Positions 62,109-64,000 of a stretch of DNA of 64,000 nucleotides are shown here, piece after piece; position 1 is the first letter of the stretch, and each line of letters begins with the position of its first letter. The notes below the pieces were generated by a model. It worked only from the letters and a program-made list of their open reading frames with translations, was not told where the DNA came from and did not search any database. This stretch comes from Flavobacteriaceae bacterium (GTDB lineage: Bacteria > Bacteroidota > Bacteroidia > Flavobacteriales > Flavobacteriaceae), in contig NVXD01000020.1 in assembly GCA_002746415.1 (NCBI GenBank), positions 1 to 64,000 on the forward strand. Reading direction: 5' to 3'. A program made the position numbers and the translations under genes.

Positions 62109-63485
62109 ATGAAAAAAACGGTCGTACTTAATGTGGTTGGATTAACCCAAAGGCTTATTGGGAAACATACTCCATTTATAGCATCGTTTTTAAAAAAAGG
62201 AAGTGCGTCAACAATTACTCCTGTAATTCCTGCAGTAACTTGCAGTGCACAAACTACCTATCTTACTGGAAAATGGCCTTCTGAGCATGGAATAGTAGGT
62301 AATGGCTGGTATTTTAAGGAAGAGTGTGAAGTTAAATTTTGGCACCAGTCCAACCAACTTGTGCAAAGCGAAAAAATTTGGGACAAACTCAAGAAAGTAG
62401 ATGAAAATTTTACCAGCGCCAATCTTTTCTGGTGGTACAATATGTATTCAACTGCGGATTTTAGTGTTACACCAAGACCTAATTATTTGGCTGACGGACG
62501 AAAAATTCCAGATGTATATTCAAACCCTCCAGAATTACGAGATACGCTTCAAAAGGAGTTGGGGACTTTTCCATTATTTCATTTTTGGGGCCCAAAAACT
62601 TCTATAAAATCCTCCCAATGGATTGCTGATTCCGCTATTAAGACAGATGAGTTGCACGATCCAACACTTACTTTAGTGTATTTACCGCATTTAGATTATA
62701 ATATTCAGCGACATGGGATAAATTTTAAACACATTTCTAATGATTTAAAAGAGATTGATGGGGTAGTACAACAGTTGGTGAATTATTATGAAAAGCAAGG
62801 TGCACATGTCATTTTATTATCTGAGTATGGTATTACGAATGTGAACAACCCCATTCATTTAAATCGAATACTACGTTCTAAAGGATATGTGGGCATTAGA
62901 GAAGAACGTGGATTAGAGCTTTTGGATGCAGGGAATAGTAAGGCTTTTACCGTTGCAGACCATCAAATTGCACATGTTTACTTGAATGACATATCCATTA
63001 AGGATGAGGTAATAAAACTGTTGCAAGGGGTGTCTGGAGTAGAAAAAGTACTGTCGGGCAATGAAATAAAAGCGGCAAATCTCAATCACGAAAGATGTGG
63101 GGATTTGGTAGTTTTGGCTGATAAGGATTCATGGTTTACCTATTATTATTGGTTAGACGATAATAAAGCTCCTGATTTTGCAAGAATGGTAGCTATTCAT
63201 AAAAAACCGGGTTATGACCCAGTTGAAATGTTTACGGATCCACAGGATAAGCTTGTGATTCCTAAAATCCTTTGGAAACTAGTTAAAAAGAAAATGGGCT
63301 TTAGGACATTGATGAATGTGATACCTCTCAAAGCAGAATTAGTGAAAGGGTCACATGGTAGAATTCCAGAAGAGAAAGACGATTATCCAATATTAATTAG
63401 TAACAATCCATTATATAATAATGAACCAACCATCCAAGCGGTGGATGTTTTTTCAGTTATAGAGAAGCATGTTTTAAATCAATAA
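62109..63485 (+). CDS. eboF: EboF, alkaline phosphatase superfamily protein with altered metal site
   Basis: A 458-residue protein of the nucleotide pyrophosphatase/phosphodiesterase type. The nucleophile is T44 (P-A-V-T-C), D196 and H202 could bind metal, and H416 lies in G-S-H-G-R. The usual first Asp is replaced (N-V-V-G, V10), and the usual S-D-H-G is S-E-Y-G (E239, Y240). So the second metal site looks incomplete; it may be a changed enzyme or inactive. The stretches T-Y-L-T-G-K-W-P-S-E-H-G-I-V-G-N-G-W-Y and F-W-W-Y-N-M are typical of EboF. It lies three bases before the TMEM220-like gene. Confidence 0.85.
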   Translation: MKKTVVLNVVGLTQRLIGKHTPFIASFLKKGSASTITPVIPAVTCSAQTTYLTGKWPSEHGIVGNGWYFKEECEVKFWHQSNQLVQSEKIWDKLKKVDENFTSANLFWWYNMYSTADFSVTPRPNYLADGRKIPDVYSNPPELRDTLQKELGTFPLFHFWGPKTSIKSSQWIADSAIKTDELHDPTLTLVYLPHLDYNIQRHGINFKHISNDLKEIDGVVQQLVNYYEKQGAHVILLSEYGITNVNNPIHLNRILRSKGYVGIREERGLELLDAGNSKAFTVADHQIAHVYLNDISIKDEVIKLLQGVSGVEKVLSGNEIKAANLNHERCGDLVVLADKDSWFTYYYWLDDNKAPDFARMVAIHKKPGYDPVEMFTDPQDKLVIPKILWKLVKKKMGFRTLMNVIPLKAELVKGSHGRIPEEKDDYPILISNNPLYNNEPTIQAVDVFSVIEKHVLNQ

Positions 63486-63488
63486 ATT

Positions 63489-63854
63489 ATGAGCAAATTT
63501 TTTAAAATTTTAGGAATGGTTTTTACGGTATTGTTTATTTATGCCGCAGTTGTGCAATACAATGACCCAGACGCTTTGTTATGGTGTGCTATTTATGGAT
63601 TAGCTGCATTGGCTTCCATCTTGTTTTCTATGGATAGGCTTAACCTATTATCTGCTGTTGTTTTAACAATAGGATGTTTCATTGGAGTTTTTGTTAGTTG
63701 GCCAGAACAATATGAAGGTATTGTAATTGGAGAGGGCAATATTGTAAACATAGAAAAAGGTAGGGAAGCATTGGGGTTGTTAATTGTTGCGGTAGCAATG
63801 TTGGTATACGCCCTTAGAATTGTATATGTTGGGAAGAGAAAGGCAAAGTCCTAA
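63489..63854 (+). CDS. TMEM220-family membrane protein
   Basis: A 121-residue protein with four transmembrane segments (about 6-23, 31-48, 52-70 and 92-112). The Y-A-A-V-V-Q-Y-N-D-P-D-A-L-L-W motif between the first two is the signature of TMEM220. It is three bases after eboF and likely cotranscribed. The link to the EBO system is unproven and could be chance, or a membrane helper. Confidence 0.8.
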   Translation: MSKFFKILGMVFTVLFIYAAVVQYNDPDALLWCAIYGLAALASILFSMDRLNLLSAVVLTIGCFIGVFVSWPEQYEGIVIGEGNIVNIEKGREALGLLIVAVAMLVYALRIVYVGKRKAKS

Positions 63855-63865
63855 ATTTAGGACTT
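63846..63865. repeat. Short perfect palindrome overlapping the end of the TMEM220 gene
   Basis: The 20 bases AAGTCCTAAATTTAGGACTT form a perfect inverted repeat that includes the stop codon of the TMEM220 gene. It could fold into a weak hairpin and end the ebo transcript, but there is no T-tract after it. Confidence 0.4.
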
Positions 63866-63884
63866 AAAAAGCATTTCTTATAGC

Positions 63885-64000
63885 TTATAAATCCAAATCA
63901 AATTCTTTTCTAAGAAGATCTATAGCTGGGTTTTTCTCGCGTAATTTTTCATATTTCTCCTCGGGAGTAAAGGCAAATTTTTTGGCAACAGCCTCATTGA
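63885..64000 (-). CDS. C-terminal end of a minus-strand gene, possibly DNA polymerase III gamma/tau (partial)
   Basis: The last 37 codons before TAA at 63885-63887 (minus strand) are open to the window end. The tail reads F-T-P-E-E-K-Y-E-K-L-R-E-K-N-P-A-I-D-L-L-R-K-E-F-D-L-D-L, a helical, charged end that resembles C-termini of flavobacterial DnaX. The evidence is weak because the conserved domains lie outside the window. Confidence 0.4.
   Translation of the reverse strand, partial: NEAVAKKFAFTPEEKYEKLREKNPAIDLLRKEFDLDL

Noticed and set aside
1-64000. tRNA, rRNA, CRISPR array, insertion sequence, prophage or defence system
   Set aside because: Reading both strands I found no cloverleaf, no repeat-spacer pattern, no transposase or phage gene, and no known defence genes.

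Overview
The window is chromosomal DNA of a member of the Bacteroidota, almost certainly a marine-type Flavobacteriaceae; the genus cannot be fixed from what I can see. The reasons are the AT-rich composition, promoters of the TTG-N17..23-TAnnTTTG type (for example before rpsA, ndh, pyrR and eboA), few Shine-Dalgarno sequences, many small lipoproteins, and families typical of the group (head-GIN/DUF2807 proteins, DUF2975 plus XRE pairs, a PVC-type heme protein, six-domain S1, MiaE, an EBO cluster). No tRNA, rRNA, insertion sequence, prophage or CRISPR array was recognised. Gene density is high and strand runs are short.

Layout. 1-1.5 kb: the end of a nitronate monooxygenase-like gene, a DUF2071 protein and a GbsR/MarR-type regulator; the last two genes carry the same palindromic operator. 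1.9-4.2 kb: an FAD-dependent GMC dehydrogenase with its Tat-type small subunit. 4.4-5.3 kb: a DUF2975 membrane protein with an XRE regulator. 5.4-12.6 kb (minus strand): a large exported propeller-HEAT-cytochrome c protein, an esterase, two SMP-30/gluconolactonase-like proteins and a DUF2306 membrane protein. With the GMC dehydrogenase this looks like an exported sugar oxidation and lactone hydrolysis neighbourhood. 13.3-20.1 kb: a MoxR/DUF58/DUF4350/DUF4129/SpoIIM/RDD membrane cluster. 20.1-31.5 kb: housekeeping genes (cyclophilin, NUDIX, acyltransferase, ECF sigma, M20 amidohydrolase, NDH-2, YhhN, XerD, AroQ, LpdA, MsrB). 31.6-40.2 kb: a collagen-like lipoprotein, then glycogen branching enzyme, a GH31 glucosidase, an M48 lipoprotein peptidase, an MFS transporter and a dienelactone hydrolase-like protein. 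40.4-43.4 kb: an ECF sigma operon with a membrane partner and two exported repeat proteins. 43.6-56.9 kb: conserved core genes (lon, cmk, kbp-like, rpsA, pyrR, pyrB, rnz, pdxH, sixA-like, ppk1, miaE).

The most notable system is at 57.0-63.9 kb: a complete, tightly packed EBO cluster (eboA-eboB-eboC-eboD-eboE-eboF) followed by a TMEM220-family membrane gene, with a good Bacteroidota promoter in front. The cluster is known from bacteria and from the plastid genome of some eustigmatophyte algae. In cyanobacteria it is linked to export of the scytonemin precursor, but its own chemistry is unsolved. Here it stands alone, without a recognisable biosynthetic cluster. Its EboF keeps the catalytic Thr of the alkaline phosphatase superfamily but seems to lack several metal ligands. 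The window ends inside a minus-strand gene whose C-terminus resembles DNA polymerase III gamma/tau (weak call).

Other points of interest are two ECF sigma genes that both seem to start with TTG, a divergent gene pair whose start codons overlap, and a 24-bp perfect hairpin directly in front of aroQ.
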